Below, piece by piece: positions 1-10,585 of a DNA stretch of 64,000 bases. Each line of letters starts with the position of its first letter. Position 1 is the first letter of the stretch. A program made the translations under genes and the position numbers. This DNA is from Leptodontidium sp. MPI-SDFR-AT-0119. Taxonomy: Eukaryota; Ascomycota; Leotiomycetes; Helotiales; Leptodontidiaceae. The notes under the pieces were generated by a model. The model was not told the origin of the DNA. It searched no databases and worked only from the letters and a program-made list of their open reading frames with translations. Location: positions 310,001 through 374,000 of the forward strand of contig JAHLEZ010000020.1 in NCBI GenBank assembly GCA_020726505.1, given 5' to 3'.

Positions 1-748
1 AGCCACACTGGAGAAGGCAAATGTGGTTTTGGGACACGTAAAAACGACCTCCGTGGATTCTACACAGGGGTGTGGCTGTGCTCAACAATGGGTTTGATTG
101 GGCTTCCGGTCTTTGCCAAGCTGCCCTCCGCTCTCTCTCATCCACTTCATTGATCCCCACAAGACAAGCACTCCATGGCGCGTGGGCTAAATTTTTTTAT
201 TTTTAAAGCGGCACTCTAGGATTGAGAATCCATTGATGTTTTCCGATTTTACAGGTCGTTCGCTTTTATCCTGCAGTCCTGTCTTTCCTTCCTGTCAGTG
301 ATGATGTGCATGTTAGTAAGTCCCAACATGATATTCTTCAGTTTTCCTTCTGTCTTCATCAAATTTCAACCAGACTGTGTGCGCTTTGGTCAGTCTCGGG
401 ATTCCGATTAATTCTTGAAAGCGATGTTTTGGTGCAAAGAATGGATGCAGCGACGAGCATGTAAATGGTTACATCAAGTCACTTGGAATATCTTAGCAGT
501 ACTCGCGTCTAAGCATAAATCTACTTCGTATCCAAAAGTCACTTCTGCATGCTGTCCTGGGTGCCGCTTTTCTGTCAATCCTCCAGCCAAGAAAGTCAAA
601 AGCCAAGCGTTAAGGTTATCTCGCCAGGAGTCTGCCCTGGTACTGCGTCATGGGGCACACCCATGTCGTTGCGTGTTTCCGCAACGTTCAACACATCCGC
701 AAAGCCCAACAACACCGCAATAGATATACCCTTCCCTCTCCTTCTACA
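1..748. other. Left edge, no gene seen
   Basis: Ordinary base composition. Short open frames of 67-102 codons are present, but none shows a domain, a compositional bias or a convincing intron structure. I see no RNA gene or repeat here. Confidence 0.5.
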
Positions 749-1551
749 ATGACTCCTCGAAACCTTTCACCAAACTCATCGCTTCTGTCTGGCCGCCCTC
801 CTGATCTTGTACTGTAATCGCTTTCCACGATAGACTCTTGGCCCTCCAACATTCTTCCGTATCTGCGACGTGAGTCTATCCAACGCTCAGTGCCCTCAGC
901 CCGACTTGCAGCTGCAGAGGCAATGGCGGTTGCGATATCAACTCGACCTGGCCATATTTGGCACGACTTTGGAGATAGAGGATCCGGTACAGTTCATTCA
1001 ATAATTCGTTTTTTGACATTGGCAACTAACGGCCTGATCCAGCTATGATACCCAATACTAAATCACCCACCCCTCGATATCAACGCCTACATCCCTCCAA
1101 CCCAACAAAACAACTATCCGAAAAGTGCGGACTTGTCGCAAGGATAAACCAATGGCAGAAGGGAGATGACATGACCCCTCGCTATCCTGGGAGTCTGCAA
1201 CTAGAGGACGAAAGCGACGCTCTACGGACACCGCCGTCTAACGAGAGCCCGACATTGGGGTTGTCTGATCGTCACCCGGCGGACCCGTGCTCGCCGCGGA
1301 CAAGTTTAAGAATATCTTCACTAGGTATGAGAGGACGGAAGTCAATTGAGTATCAAATTCACACACTCTCAGTGAATATTCCTCCTATTTTGAAAATTCC
1401 GTTCAGGTGGAAAATCTGTGGTACAAGCAGCAGTCTATATAATCTATATCGCAACCTCGATTTGAGGAGGTCAGGTTTAAGTTATCAACACAACTATGGG
1501 TTATGTCCCGGAGGAATTCAATTCGACACGTGCTCGAAACTTCAGGAATGA
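749..1551 (+). pseudogene. Possible hypothetical gene with an early in-frame stop
   Basis: An ATG at 749 opens a frame that runs through a TAA at 815-817 and continues open to 986. A possible intron 987-1042 follows, with an ACTAAC-type branch site and CAG acceptor. The frame then continues at 1043 and stays open to 1551. The product would be rich in Ser, Pro and Arg; the part before the intron contains SARLAAAEAMAVAISTRPGH. I recognise no family. After about 1290 another frame (KFKNIFTRYER) looks more protein-like, so a frameshift near there is possible. The stop could come from CAA by one C-to-T change. This may be a decayed gene, a wrong model, or non-coding. Confidence 0.25.
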
Positions 1552-2108
1552 AATCCACTTGAACAGGAATAATTATCTTGGATATTAACAAAAATACATA
1601 TGAATGTATCCAACGCATCACCTCATCCTTATCGGAGAACATAGACGAGGTAACGATTTTCGTACTTCATTGACAATAATCATTATGTCGACAGCGAGCG
1701 GCGAGTGCGAAAATACGCATGTATTCCGTCCCTTCCAAGGCTTCTTCTTCTCTAAAAACTTGAAATTACCATTACTTACTTCATCAAATCCCGAATTTAC
1801 AATTCCATTCCCGCAGGCCATACTCGCAGGCTAGCAGACATGCTCCCTACCCATCGTAGTCTTGCGTATCATGTTCTGCTTAATTATCACTCCCAGCATT
1901 CCTCAATGACATACATGCATACTTTTATACTATTCGAAAGGGGGCCAAGGCACACGTGATCCTTGGGTCGTGACAGTAGTGTCCTGACTCCGCGGCCGCG
2001 GGCCTAGTCCAAGTCCAGCTCTTCAAGCTGCGCAGGGGTTCCTCTCAAGCTCCTAACTTTATCACACCCTCTTCGTCGGTGATGCTCCTCATCTCAAGGC
2101 CGAGCTCG
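1552..2108. other. Intergenic, upstream of the kinase gene
   Basis: No supported gene. The stretch presumably holds the 5' flank of the kinase gene that starts at 2109. I could not identify a specific regulatory site. Confidence 0.5.
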
Positions 2109-3901
2109 ATGGCCTCTAAGCTTCTCAAGACAATACGACGACGTGAACGATACTCTCAATCAGGGGCACCAAGGAGTCTCTCTATAACATGTCGCGGTGT
2201 GTTAGATTGATTGATCTATTGCATTGCGGACACTGATTCTATTCAGGAAAGCCAATTGTCCAAGAGGATCTGTTCCGATACACAAACGGCAGGTTCCTTG
2301 CTGCTGAAGACACCCAGTGTCGCCGCCGTTATCTTAAATTCAATGTCCAAAAGCTCTGTGATGTTGCGGCGGCGCTGGGCCATCCATCTCCAGTCATCCA
2401 GATCGACAAGATGGAAGGAGGATTTAGCAAAGCCCTATTGCTTAGAAGAGCAGACGGGCAAGAATATCTTGCAAAGCTCCCGTGTCCTAATGCCGGGCCT
2501 TCTCATCTCACGACTGCGTCCGAAGTCGCGGTTCTTCAGCTTGGTATGTCGTGTTGGTTTAGTGGTGCCGCTCCGAGTGCTCATGTGATTTCCAGTCCGG
2601 TCCCAGACAACGGTACCAGTCCCACGGGTTTTGGCCTGGAACTCCAATCCGTCCAACCCAGTTGAAGCTGAATACATAGTGATGGAAAAGGCACCCGGGA
2701 TTCAACTCTTCCAAACATGGGATGATCTTGATGGTGATAGCCGCCTCTCTTTAATTAAACAACTCACGGAGCTAGAGCATCAACTGGCGTCCATTCCATT
2801 TCCAGCTTCTGGGCACCTGTATTTCATGGAATCTATTCTTAAAAACAAGCACATCCTTCTCGATTCCTCTGTCGACCCAACATCTCAGTACGGCATTGGC
2901 CCGTCATGTGACAGATCCTGGGATATGGACCAGAGCCGGTTAAATCCGAATTTATCATGAAATCTCGACCTAGGACCATGTAAGTATCTTCATTCTTGTC
3001 TCCAATTCAACAACATAATCGCGCTTGTTCAGGGGAATCAGTTGCTGCGTATGGTAGAGCGCTCGCGGAAAGAGAGATCTTCAGACTTCGAACTCAATTA
3101 AGCGCTCGACCCGATCGATTGCACTATGCCAATATCGAAGACGATATAGCTTTGCTTCAGAAAGCCGCAGATCTCATAGATAGACTGGAATCTCACCTTT
3201 CACTTGAACAGAATTCTCGACCTACCCTCTGGCATACAGATCTTCACATGGGCAACATCTTCGTATCAGAAACGGAACCTTCAAAGATCGTTTCCTTGAT
3301 CGATTGGCAATCAATCTCAGTATCACCGCTTTTTCTACAAGCTCGTTGGCCTATATTTCTCGAACCTCCTGATGACTATGTCAAAGGTTTTGTCCACCCT
3401 CAACTCCCGAGCGACTTTGAAACAATGGACGAAGAAGACAAAGGATTGGCCACTTCCAAATTTAAACAAGCTTCGCGAACCAAAGCGTATGAGACCAGCA
3501 CATACCTCAAGAACCGCGACGCTTACAATGCCATGAATGTTCCGCGCGTATTTCGAGAGCTCTTCATTCGATGCGGAGAAGTTTTCGAAGAAGGTGTTGA
3601 ACCACTCCGAGCCTGTCTCATCGAAATCTCCCAATCATGGGAGCAACTCAAGCTGCTAGGAACCTGCCCATTCTCTTTTACTCCCAATGAGATCAGTGCA
3701 CATGACATTGCATTCGAAGAATACGAAGAGTTCCACCGAGTGCGGAAATTTGCTTTGGAGTATTTGGACACGGATTCGGAAGGTTGGATAGCACCAGCGA
3801 TGGATTTTGACGAGAAACAGGCGCAGAACAAGGCTCTCTTTGAGTACTACTTGGAAAATTTGGCTGATGGGAAGAGCAGGAAGGAGTTGCTAAGAATTTA
3901 G
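2109..3901 (+). pseudogene. AIM9-like aminoglycoside-phosphotransferase-family kinase, one in-frame stop
   Basis: Four exons fit one frame: 2109-2196, 2247-2543, 2596-2979 and 3033-3901, with introns of 50, 52 and 53 nt. The 545-codon product starts with an Arg/Lys-rich, acid-free segment typical of a mitochondrial presequence. It continues with EEGGF-like nucleotide-loop sequence (MEGGFSKALL), a TTASEVA block and the VPVPRVLAW strand. In exon 4 the Brenner motif HTDLHMGNIF and the metal-binding Asp in LIDWQS are intact. These are marks of the fungal APH/AIM9 group; the substrate is unknown. One TGA at 2958-2960 interrupts an otherwise continuous frame, between the GPS block and the LDLGPW block that is read across the last intron. 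CGA to TGA would explain it. The gene is a recent pseudogene, or the stop reflects an error or a strain allele. The start was chosen because exon 1 joins in phase to GKPIVQEDLFRYT, the expected family N-terminus. Confidence 0.75.
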
Positions 3902-4656
3902 CCCTTTTCCGAATCATTAGATTGAGCTATTCAACTCCCGCTATTGCCTTCTGATTTTGCTCTTTTAGTATTTTTTCAAGGGTTGGTATGAGGAACTGTT
4001 ACTAGTCTTGGTAAAGTAGTGAGCGTCTGTATGGAATTGGATCAGGAGAACGATAACACGAGGGCCTTCAGACGATAATGGCTAAGTTTAGCAGAAGTCC
4101 TTACTAAAAACTTATCGGTAATTAGAAGAGAAGGTACAGAGACGGTTGTTGGAAAGAGTGTTAGAATAGTTGATGCTCGTTGATGCTCAATCGTTGAGTG
4201 TTTTTTTTTAAGAAATTTATTTATATAGCCACATTAGCTCTATCAACCCTTACTTGCTAGAATTAAACAGAGTCTGACTGTGACTGGTACGAGATATGTG
4301 AAAGACTTAAGACGTCAAGCTGGCGATGTTGTGGGACGGCGATGCAGGCGGTGGTCAGCCGCGACCAAATGAAATGCCTAACCCCGACATCGATTCTTCC
4401 GCCTGCGCTTTGTCCCCTCTTCAACACAACGAGAGTACCCTAAAGCAAGACGGAGAAAAAGTTCCTATGCATAAAGATAGGCAGACTGTGAAGATAAATG
4501 TCTGAGAATTGAGTGTGCAGTGGGAGTATATTTCGAAGCCCACCTCTAGGCTTCAAGCGAGACGTCGTATCGCAGCTTAAATAGTCATAAAGCCAAGGAT
4601 TCCCGCCTGCTCAAATACCATCCTAACAGTCGTCTCAACAACTAAAATTTGAGACT
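3902..4656. other. Intergenic between kinase and 2EXR genes
   Basis: No gene seen. A T-run lies at 4201-4209. The stretch separates two plus-strand genes. Confidence 0.5.
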
Positions 4657-5681
4657 ATGGGGTTCTCTCATCTTTCTCGCGATATACGCCTGCTTATCTG
4701 GGAAATCACTTTGCGTCGTAAGTATCGATCAGTCAACGGTTCCTCAGTCCTGAATTCGTAAGAGATTGCCACTGCTGACTACCCCGCTATTTAGGACCCC
4801 GCATCGTGTACATCAAAATGCGCCAAATTCCCAAAGATCCCAATTCCGGGGCCTTCTGCATGGATTCGTGCGATGATGACTTAAAATTCGAAGGTGTTAC
4901 TTCGACGCCCGTCCCAGTACTGCTACATGTCTGCTCCGAATCACGCTCTCTCGCTCTTGACTTCTACGAGCTCACCTTCGGCCGCGCCAATGCTCCGATT
5001 TACCAACCACGACACATAGAGGTCTATGATCCCGACTTTGTTAGATTCCCATATCACAGGCCAGGACCTCCGTTAGAAAGCCGAAAGATAGAATTCGTGG
5101 TCGAGAGCAACGAACACGAGGTAGCGAAGTATGCCCCGAAGACGTACTTCAATTTCGAGCACGACACGATAGTTATCGACGGGAGTTCTGTAGACGGAGA
5201 GGAAGAATGTGACGCCACTCTACGTGGCATCGGATACTCTATGGAAAATCATCAGTCTACTCAGGTGCAAAGAATCAAGAACCTGGCGTTCATTATACGC
5301 CTAGACTGGGCCAACGACTGGATTTACTCCTTGGGCGAGTACATGAAAAATCACGTGAACCTCGACATGCTTAAGACTCTGACTTTCTGTCTGGAAACGG
5401 ACGATTTAGATCCGAGCAAAGAGCTGGAAATTGTTGACTTGCATCAACGAGGAAGTAGAAAGGGGCAATTCGCGGGGGTGGCTGAGGAGATTATAAACAG
5501 GTGGAGGGCTGTATTTGAGCAAGTAGGCATTGTCGTTGGCGGATTAGGACTACAGGGGCTGAAAAGTGTATGCGAAGGGCCGTGGAATGGCCCACGTACG
5601 ATGAAGGCCGAATTCTTGCGTCATGGTACGAATCCAGATGAGGGGCTGAAATGGGGATTACTACGAAATGTGAAGCGATAA
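4657..5681 (+). CDS. 2EXR-domain protein
   Basis: Exon 1 is 4657-4717, the intron is 4718-4794 (GTAAGT ... TTTAG) and exon 2 is 4795-5681, giving 315 aa. The first 60 residues carry the fungal 2EXR pattern: FSHLSRDIRLLIWEITLRRP, then RIVYI, then LLHVCSESRSLAL. This family is large and expanded in Pezizomycotina; its biochemical role is not known. The rest has no recognisable domain, no membrane segment and no repeat. The start was chosen because the domain motif begins at residue 3. Splicing is needed, because the frame upstream of 4806 reaches its conserved start only through the intron. No damage is visible. Confidence 0.8.
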
Positions 5682-5768
5682 TGTCGAGAACAACTTCGTA
5701 ACCAATGAAGAAGACTACGACTTCCAGAGGAACATGGACCTCCAATTTCGTAAATTGTACTGTGTCAA

Positions 5769-6248
5769 ATGTGCCTCGAAATCGAAATCCATGCCCGAGT
5801 GCATAGCTTAAGCATACTTTTAATTTTTCCGCGTCACTTCGAAAATACTGAGAAACAACTGAATGTGAATGCCCCATACCATAACAATTTTGATCGCTGC
5901 ACGGAGACGATAACTTCAGGTCAGCTAATCCAAGGCATATTAGTCTCTCCTCTCAAGGCCCCCTGGATGAACACCTTTCTAGAAGAGTACGAGAAGTAAA
6001 GGGAAGCTGATTTGGAATTGGAGAACGCTATAGAGGGGATGGGACCCCAGAGCATTGACGGAGTTGGTACGCTAGAGGAGTTCAGGAAGCCTGATGGGGT
6101 CCAAGCTACACGTAGTATGGTGATCGAAGAGGTAAAGGTAATGGGACCTAAGAGCACTTCTCTACTTGAAGAAATGTTATCAACGTTTATAGACCGTTGC
6201 TTGGATGAAGGGCCTGGGCTTCCTGTATTCGCATTTGGCACACTGTAG
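5769..6248 (+). pseudogene. Unrecognised open frame split by one stop
   Basis: Two open stretches in the same frame, 5769-5999 and 6012-6248, are divided only by a TAA at 5997-5999. Across the stop the sequence reads naturally (FLEEYEK, then READLELENAIEG), acid-rich and possibly helical. The product has no family I recognise, and the upstream part may not be coding. CAA to TAA would explain the stop. It ends about 340 bp before the hAT element. Confidence 0.3.
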
Positions 6249-6582
6249 GTAGTTAGGCAACAATTTATGTAACCTCATTTATTTCCCTTCAACAAAGAAT
6301 TTATTCCACAGGTAAAGTCCACCATCATTCATTCCCTTTATCCAAGGTCATCCTTTCGCTTCCCAGACAGCTTCTGGCACAGATCCTCCTCTAAAGCCCT
6401 CACTTTATTTCAACATAAAATCCGCCTCCATCATCGTTTCTTTGATTACTAGTATTACAGTATCATTACAAATCCTTTATCGATTAAAGTCCGTCAATCT
6501 ACTAATATCGACTGCCAACAAATATACCTACAGAGATATCATCATCTTCTTTACTTAAGGCTTAACTAAAATTAAAAACATA
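6249..6582. other. Spacer with AT-rich transition
   Basis: No gene seen. Composition becomes AT-rich toward the hAT insertion. Confidence 0.5.
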
Positions 6583-6590
6583 ATAAATAC

Positions 6591-7428
6591 CAGCGTGAGC
6601 AAAATTAATCAAGCTAATCGATTAATAATCAGATTAATTGATTTGATTAGATTAGAATTAGATTAATGAAAAATTGACTTGATTAGATTAGAATTAGATT
6701 AATCTAGATTAATTTGATTAATGACTAATAATAATAATAATAATAATAATAATATATATTTGTAATACTACTAAGTAACTTATAAATTAACTAATAGATC
6801 AACTAAGAAACTAACTAATAAACTAACTAACAAACCTATTTAATAAAAATAAGTTATTATTTTTTTATATCTCTAACTTCTTCTCTTATATCGTATTCTT
6901 CTTCTTTCTCTTTAATAACTCCCTAACTTTTTAAGCAAATAATCTTTTCAAACGTATCTTTTGCTAATCGATTTCTTAGCTTATTAATAATAAGAGCCTC
7001 TTAAAAAAACCTCTCACTAGGTGCTAAAGTAACCGGAATTTGTAAATAGTTCTAGCTATTAAAGATAATACGGGGTACTATTACTGGTCTATTTATAAAC
7101 TTACTAGCTTATTATCTCTTATTAATCAGCTCTTAATCATATATTATATATAAAATAAATAAGTTTAGGATTAATCCTCGCTTAATCCAAATTAACCGAG
7201 CTTCTAAAGCTTTAGCTAAATCTATTCTTAGTATATACTAACCCTTTTTAGTTTAGTCTCAAAAATCTAAACCTAATTAGGATGCGGCTCTTTTATTAAT
7301 CAAATTAATCAATTAATTCTTGATTAATTAGATTAGATTAGATTAGAATTAGAATAATTTAAATTTTACTTGATTAGATTTAGATTAATAGTCATTAATC
7401 TAATCTAATCTAATCATTTTTTACACTG
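6591..7428. mobile_element. Deleted hAT-family DNA transposon
   Basis: The 838-bp element is flanked by an exact 8-bp direct repeat, ATAAATAC, at 6583-6590 and 7429-7436, the size typical of hAT insertion. Its ends are imperfect inverted repeats: CAGCGTGAGCAAAA on the left, and CAGTGTAAAAAATGA read inward from the right. Subterminal arrays of GATTAGATTAG/TTAATC motifs fill 6600-6730 and 7290-7420, as expected for transposase-binding subterminal repeats. A (TAA)n run lies at about 6727-6755. The middle holds only the end of a transposase, so the copy cannot move by itself. AT content and transition-type stops point to RIP. Confidence 0.85.
6860..7100 (-). pseudogene. hAT transposase C-terminal dimerisation domain, remnant
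   Basis: On the minus strand two frames together give the hAT C-terminal signature: an arm reading PVLSLIARTIY, then IPVTLAPSERFFKR, and after a frame change NKLRNRLAKDTFEKIICLKS. This matches the conserved 'APSERxFS ... LRNRL ... CLKSW' block of hAT transposases. The Trp codon after CLKS is TAG, consistent with TGG to TAG by RIP. The catalytic part is deleted. Confidence 0.8.
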
Positions 7429-7449
7429 ATAAATACTACTTTCATTATT

Positions 7450-7967
7450 ATGAAGTTTTATCCGCTAAGTAAATCGATTATAAGGGAGCACCGTTACGAA
7501 GTTAGTCCACCTGTTACGACCTTAGCCTGGCGACTGACTGGTGAATGGCCTTAGCCAGCCAAACTGGCAGTCGACTGCGCTAAGCCTAATTAGGAAGACT
7601 AAGTAGTGAGTAAGCGACATGTTATAAATAGCGCTCGACTACGCTAGGCCTTATTAGGAGGGGTTAAGAGAGCCCCCCGTGTATTTATACTAGAGCTCTC
7701 TCTTATAAAAAGCTCTCCTTTCCTCCCTGTCTTTTCTTCTCGATTCTAAGCGTAGCTTTTGGCCTAAATACAAAGCTTGAGTCTACTCGCCGTATTAACC
7801 TATTGCTAGCCGTAACACCACCTATTAAAAAAGATCTAAAGCGAGCCTTTAGAGGGAATAGTATCGCAATCAAAGATATTAATTATGCCGCTGCTTTATC
7901 CACTAATTTCCTTCTTAAAGAAGCTAATCCCGCTAGTATTCGTGAGATACGTGCGTGACCTCTTTAT
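7450..7967 (+). pseudogene. Unidentified coding-like frame interrupted by a solo LTR
   Basis: If the LTR and one copy of its duplication (7512-7822) are removed, an ATG at 7450 opens a continuous frame: MKFYPLSKSIIREHRYEVS joins PPIKKDLKRAF, and it runs to a TGA near 7965. It includes DINYAAALSTNFLLKEANPA. It is not AT-biased like the neighbouring hAT element. I do not recognise the family; a transposase or gag N-terminus is possible. Confidence 0.3.
7512..7817 (+). mobile_element. Solo LTR of a Gypsy-type element
   Basis: 306 bp, beginning TGTTACGACC and ending CCGTAACA, flanked by exact 5-bp direct repeats CCACC at 7507-7511 and 7818-7822. No internal element sequence is attached, so this is a solo LTR left by recombination. 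It belongs to the same LTR family as the copies at 13822, 16344, 24587 and 26557, sharing the TATTTATACT...GAGCTC promoter-like stretch and the TCTTTTCTTCTCGATT block. It is much less RIP-mutated than the copies in the island. Confidence 0.85.
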
Positions 7968-7969
7968 AA

Positions 7970-8577
7970 ATGTAGCTGTAAAATGCCTAAACTCCATCCT
8001 CGTTGGTGGTGGATATAGGTTAGTATTAGGCTCTTCCAACATTTCCTCACTCACAAGTTCAAGTCAAGTTAAGATAAGATCAATCACTAACCCGTATCTC
8101 TCCTCTCCTCCGTCTAACTGGACAAAAGAATTTTTTTCCCTTTTTTTTTCAAATTTTCAAATAGCGGCAACAGCAACAGCAACAGCAACAGCAACAAAAA
8201 ACACAACCTCCCCTCCCTTCACCTTCACCTTCCTCGAGAACTCCAAAACCCCATCAATATCCCCGCTTTCAGGATTTATCCTCCTCGAAGGGGCGAGTCG
8301 ACAGACACCCTGCCACAATTCATTACCCACCATCACACAAGAGTCACATAAAACCAATGTTAAAAAATCAAAGATGTGCAGAAATCACTCTTCGATTAAA
8401 AGGCGATAGCTATGCCGCACGAACTAAATGCCCTATCAGACGGGTGTGGTATCTCCCAATCCTTCCATGCAAATCCATTCATTTCCTGTCCGACTCCATC
8501 GAAATTCATGCGAATCATTATGCATGAACAAATCAAAGAATGCAGACCCCATATCGAATCAACAACCATCATTAAAT
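7970..8577. other. 3' flank of the transporter gene
   Basis: No separate gene is supported. A (CAACAG)n-type repeat lies at about 8165-8197. The stretch lies beyond the stop codon of the minus-strand transporter and probably contains its 3' UTR. Confidence 0.5.
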
Positions 8578-10585
8578 CTATGCTTGCAACTCTTTTGGAG
8601 CCAAGGTCTCCTCATCCTTGTGACCAAGCTTCTCATCGACACTCTCACCACTGCTGGCAATCTCACGAGCGGCAGCATCTTCACGTGCGAACTGGGCATC
8701 GTGGTATTCCTTGTTCTCAGTGAGTGTGTATTCAACCCTGTCGAGGTCCTTGTAGATGAACCAAAAGAGAGGAGCAGCAATGAAACCAACGATGGTTGGT
8801 CCAGCGAAAACCCAGGTGAGATAGGGATCCTTGATCAAACCAGAGAAGGCAAGACCGATAGCATAGGCGATGGCGCTGGAGAAGAGGTTCATGCCGGAGA
8901 CGAGACCACGCATGTTCTTTGGTGCCATTGAGTAAGCAATTCCGAAGGCAGGAACGTTGACGAAGAGTTCTGAAATTCCACCAATACCGACGGGAATAGC
9001 GGTGTACCAAATGGTAATGTTGGACACCAGAGTGTTGCCGTCTGCGTCAACACAGTCAAGACTGGTTCCATGCTTTCCGCAAGGACCAACCTTGTATGCG
9101 TAGTAGTTGAGGACGGTGTATCCGATACTAGCAACTGCTGACATGAAGAGACCAAGGGTGATACGTCTGATGGATCCAAAGTGGATGTTCTTCATTCGGA
9201 GAAGGGGGTAGAGTCCGTAGTTGAGAAGTGGGGCGGTGATAATAATTGCCAAGGGATTAATGTTGCTGATTACATCGTTGGGAACACCGTTCGTCTTCAA
9301 CATGGTAGTAAGAGCGGATTGAGCGCCACCAAGACCGTTATCAGTGATGCTCTGGATGGGGAAGAACATGAACATTCCAGTTGCCTGGAACGCGCGCTTG
9401 ACATCGTCAACGAAGATATCATTCCAAGGAACGTCGATTGGACGGCCAGATGCTGCGATGACCGAAGGCTTGGCAGCCTCGAAGAATCCTCCTTTTCTTG
9501 AAAAGATCTTCCTGAGTCCGCCGCGTCTGAAGCAGATACCAAGGATCTTGAAGACGTTGCTCAAGTCGCTTCCTCCAGGTGGCAGAATTCTCAACTTGCT
9601 CTTGAGGTACCAGAGCATGGCTGGGAGTGGAAGGTAGAGTATGAGAGGGATACCGAATGCCAACCACCATCCGACATACTTTGCCGAGTAGGAAGTACCG
9701 ACATTGACGAATCCACCAATGTTGACCATCATGTAGAACCACAGCATGACTCTCTCCGTAGTGGCCTCGGGATCAATGATAACCTTCTCTCCGGTGACGA
9801 GAGTCTTGGTGGTAAGTTTGGTCTCCTTCATTTGATCGAGAAGCATGGGGGAGATGCAAGGCTTGAACATGGCTGTTCATTGTTAGCAATGGTCGTATGA
9901 TTGTGAGGAGATCGCATACCAGCACCGAGCGCCAGAACGTAGAGACTAATGAAGTATGGGATCCTGGAATTTCCATTTGCCAACAAGCTCTTTGCACCAG
10001 AAGCGACCATGATAATATGAGAGATACCACAGACAAAGACACCGACGAAGACCATCTTGAAGCGACCGGTCTTCTCATCTGCGAGCCAGCCGAAGAATAT
10101 GGGTAGTGCGTAGACCAACATGTTGAAGGATTGTGCAACGGCAGAGGCCTTGACGGTACCCATTCCGAGGGCACCAGCAGTTGCTTGTGAATGCCTTGGA
10201 GGAGCACCATAGCCATTACCTCCGCGAGGAAGCTTTCGGTTGACGAAGTTACCGATCAAAGGCTGGACACCATAGTAGGAAGCACGCTCGGCGAACTCGA
10301 CCAAGCAGAGGGCATAGGCGATCCATGGAACGGAGCCGGGGATTCTGCGAAGGGTATGTCTCTCCTCTTCGGTGGGCTCATTGACGTGGGCTCCGATTGA
10401 AACTCGGTCGGCATCAGCTACGACCATAGAGTTCTTACCCTCAAGGGCAAGATGAGCATCGGCATGAGTACCCGCGAGGGTAGCCTGGGCGTCGTAGACA
10501 ATGTTGGTCGCTGTGGATTGTTAGTGGGTGTCACTATGAAGCATTGTCGGAGTGGGTGGTATATCATGATTGATCACGTACCCAT
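8578..10585 (-). CDS. PTR2-type proton-coupled peptide transporter
   Basis: Exons (minus): 10585-10582, 10510-9920 and 9872-8578, with introns of 71 and 47 nt; 629 aa. The first exon is only ATGG and joins to ATNIVYDAQ. The POT/PTR family signature ExxERxxYY appears as EFAERASYYGV, and the second signature as FYMMVNIGGFVNVG. Hydrophobic segments fit the 12-helix fold, with a large central loop and an acidic, Lys-rich C-terminal tail. Members import di- and tripeptides across the plasma membrane with protons. The gene has no internal stops although it lies between two transposon-rich tracts. The long 5' flank is compatible with elaborate nitrogen control, but I cannot show it. Confidence 0.92.

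Noticed and set aside
9181..9637. Plus-strand frames opposite the peptide transporter
   Set aside because: Antisense of a well-supported POT family gene.
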